Shown here piece by piece: positions 61,501 to 64,000 of a DNA stretch of 64,000 nucleotides. Position 1 is the stretch's first letter. Each line of letters begins with the position of its first letter. Source of the DNA: Typhlomys cinereus (Eukaryota > Chordata > Mammalia > Rodentia > Platacanthomyidae). The DNA is taken from assembly GCA_023101885.1 (NCBI GenBank), contig JALPQD010000241.1, positions 1,137,001 to 1,201,000 on the forward strand, given 5' to 3'. The notes under the pieces were generated by a model. That model was given only the letters and a program-made list of their open reading frames with translations. It ran no database searches and had not been told where the DNA came from. Made by a program: the position numbers and the translations under genes.

Positions 61501-62971
61501 TGGTCCTGACTTTATCTCTAGTTTTCTTAAATAGAAAACAAATCGTCCACTTCACCTTTGACAAGGTGGTATAAAGTTTAAAGTGATGTGATGTTCAAAG
61601 TAAGAAAGAGTCCTATAAAAATGTAGTATTCACTCATTCACCACTTATGAATTGTTTAGCTAAACACCACATATGAATTGTTAGACACCACACTAATCCT
61701 GAGGTCACAGCAATACACAGGTGCTTCCAAAGTTTATGTACTGGGGATGATTGTCAGCTGGGAGCAGCAGGCAGTCGGCACAGCCATCCTGTCTGTTCAT
61801 TTCTCAGCTCCAGTCCTGTGTCATGATCCCCATGTGGCCGCCACTAATTCATCTTTACCTAAGGAATAAACGAAATTCAACTCCCCATTCTCCTGCTGTC
61901 AGAGGAGTTCTTCTCTGGACAGTCAATATCTAAATTAAAACAGTAGTACTTCTTTCTGCTGTCAACCCAATGGGTTTAATGGTGGGAGATTGATTGTTCC
62001 TGATCATCTCTGTCTCCACAGAGGACCCCATGGTGCTATGACAGTTAACTTTCTATGCAAATCACAATATTTTCCATTTTGAAGAGAAAGCTCTACATAA
62101 AATAATTCATGTGAACCTGAATATGTACCCCCCACACATACACATACACACACACACACACAAACACATTCATAAAAGAAAAAAATGTCAAACTGTAAAA
62201 TGAGTTTTAATCTTATATCCATGATAAAAAAGTTGGAGAAGTTATAGATGAGATCTCCCTGAAAAATTCCGATGTCCGGGTCCTTTGATAATTATTTTTT
62301 CACATATCCTTTTCCAGAGACAAACAATTCACAACTCCTGTTTCCCTTTTGCTATGCCTCAAAGGCTTCATTTATATCATAGTAGTTTTCTTATCAGCCA
62401 GAAGACACTCCAAACATTTACGTCTCTCTGATGACCTCATCAAGTCAAGGTGTCATAAGAGTAAAGTCTCTTCAAGTTGACTGTAAAGCTATTAAGGAAG
62501 GACATTCTTCTGCTTTCTCCAAAGCATATGGTTTCTATGAATCTTTTAGGGTCAGCCAGGAACAGAAATGTGGACAAGTCTTTGATAGCTAGGCAAATGT
62601 AAAAGGCTTTCCATAGCATACCCTGTCTGCTGGCTGCAGTGATTTTATACCTTCATGGGTAAAGGAATGGGAAGAGGTGAGCTCTATCTCAGAGGCTCTT
62701 TTTCCTTGACATCATAAAGGGAGAAGTATAGAAAAGAATATGACAGCATTTGAAGTGTGAAATTTCAGGAAAAAAGTCAACTGCCTCCTGGCTTGGACAT
62801 TTGCAGCCATGTAATCACAGACAAGTCCCTTGTTCTTGCTTAGAACATAGTTTCTATTGTCCTTTCTTATCATTTTTACTTACTTTTCCTTTCTATACTC
62901 CATTTCATTCTGCTCCAAGAAAGCTCTTATCCAAATCTATGATCCCATTTGTGCTACTTACCTAACCTCTG

Positions 62972-63002
<31 letters not shown>
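62972..63002 (+). repeat. Pure A31 run
   Basis: 31 consecutive A. I recognise no SINE, L1 or processed gene immediately upstream. Confidence 0.9.
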
Positions 63003-63003
<1 letters not shown>

Positions 63004-64000
63004 ACCATCTGAGAGCTTCATAAACAAGGAGGAAAGGCCATCAATTATCCTCTGTCTACTCTCCATAAATGACTCCCACATTCCAATGGATGCTCAGGTT
63101 AAACTCCTCCTTGTTATCTTTAGTGACTTTTAACTCACCATGTCTTACCCAGACCCATTCCCAAGAGCCTCTGACCCTGCACCATTTCCCATTCCTCTTC
63201 ATCATGGTCAAGTCTGTGCAGAACAGCCAGAGATTCTCACTTCTTTGACCAATTTTTGACCAATTTTACTGGAATTTGGTTCATTTTAGAAGTTCCTACA
63301 AGCACTGGTCCTGGCCACCATTCTAAACTCATCTGCTATTCTTCCATCTTGATCATTCAAACCACGACCTACACTAACCATTGCAGCATCTGCATCTTCT
63401 GTTCCATCTTCTTGGTGGTCTCTTTCCCCAGATATCCATGGTTAATTCTCTCAGGCTTCTGTGAGGGATTGATTTATGAGAAAGGATTTTTTCCCTGTAC
63501 CAACCCCACCCCTCCGCCCACTGTGTTTTCATCTTCTCTGAACTATTTTCTTCATTGCATGTAACAGCACACATCATTGTACCATGTATCTACTTTTGTT
63601 TCAGTTTATGTTCTGTGATCTCCTTTCAAGTATTTGTTCAATGATACCATGTACCTTGTCTGTGGTCAACAATTGTAGCTTTAGCACTTATATTACCAAT
63701 TTTATCAATAGAAAATAAATTAATGAATTTTACAGGCTGAGTTTCTTTTATTTTTAGAATATGTATGGCTGAGAGTGGTATTATGAGTGGTATTAATACT
63801 TGATGAAATGGTTAGAACTCTTTTTCTGGCAGAGAAATAAAAGTTTTAAGTTTAAGTAAGAGTTTTAAGTATAAATTTTTAGTTATTTTACTTTAGTTTA
63901 TTTCCATTAAGTTCTCAGGAACAAGTCAGAGAGTTTTATTATGAGTAACTTGGCTATATACTTTTATTCAGGTAGTTTTATTAGCAACATCATAACTCAA

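Overview
This is nuclear DNA from a mammal, almost certainly a rodent. It is AT-rich and crowded with LINE-1, tRNA-derived and B1-type SINEs, ancient MIR and MaLR copies, and long microsatellites. It has no bacterial-style gene packing. Almost every open reading frame is chance or repeat-derived. The active SINE family has a tRNA-like head, a body near 250 bp and a (CA)n-rich tail. It resembles the B2-superfamily 'DIP' SINEs of jerboas (Dipodoidea), but I infer that species assignment from memory of the family.

The only gene I can support is AGBL1 (cytosolic carboxypeptidase 4), on the minus strand. Three consecutive coding exons of its M14 carboxypeptidase domain are present, in transcription order: exon A (48462-48591), exon B (32364-32495) and exon C (10286-10462). 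Each has canonical AG/GT boundaries. They join in frame to give 146 uninterrupted codons. They carry the substrate-binding Asn-Arg pair, the third zinc ligand and the catalytic Glu. The exon with the first two zinc ligands (HxGE) should lie above 64000, and the following exon below position 1. The window is therefore a central slice of a very large gene, and everything else is intron.

Layout by coordinate: 1-10285 is intron after exon C, with SINE, MIR and MLT1-like remnants. 10463-32363 is the B-C intron, dominated by two ancient minus-strand L1 copies (about 12.9-20.5 kb and 22.8-29.2 kb). The first was hit by three later L1 insertions, each with recognisable target-site duplications. One of these is 5'-inverted and has a solo ERV LTR nested in its A-rich tail. 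32496-48461 is the A-B intron, with B1, L1 3' ends (one possible 3' transduction), a 46-bp minisatellite, MaLR-like copies and one candidate conserved regulatory stretch near 44.5-44.8 kb. 48592-64000 is intron before exon A, rich in SINEs and microsatellites, including a young SINE inside an older B4-like SINE.

I found no novel molecular system. The most informative findings are the AGBL1 exons, the datable nest of retroelements, the inverted L1, the solo LTR with a 6-bp duplication, an unexplained pair of 125-bp repeats 810 bp apart, and a pseudo-exon with strong splice sites.
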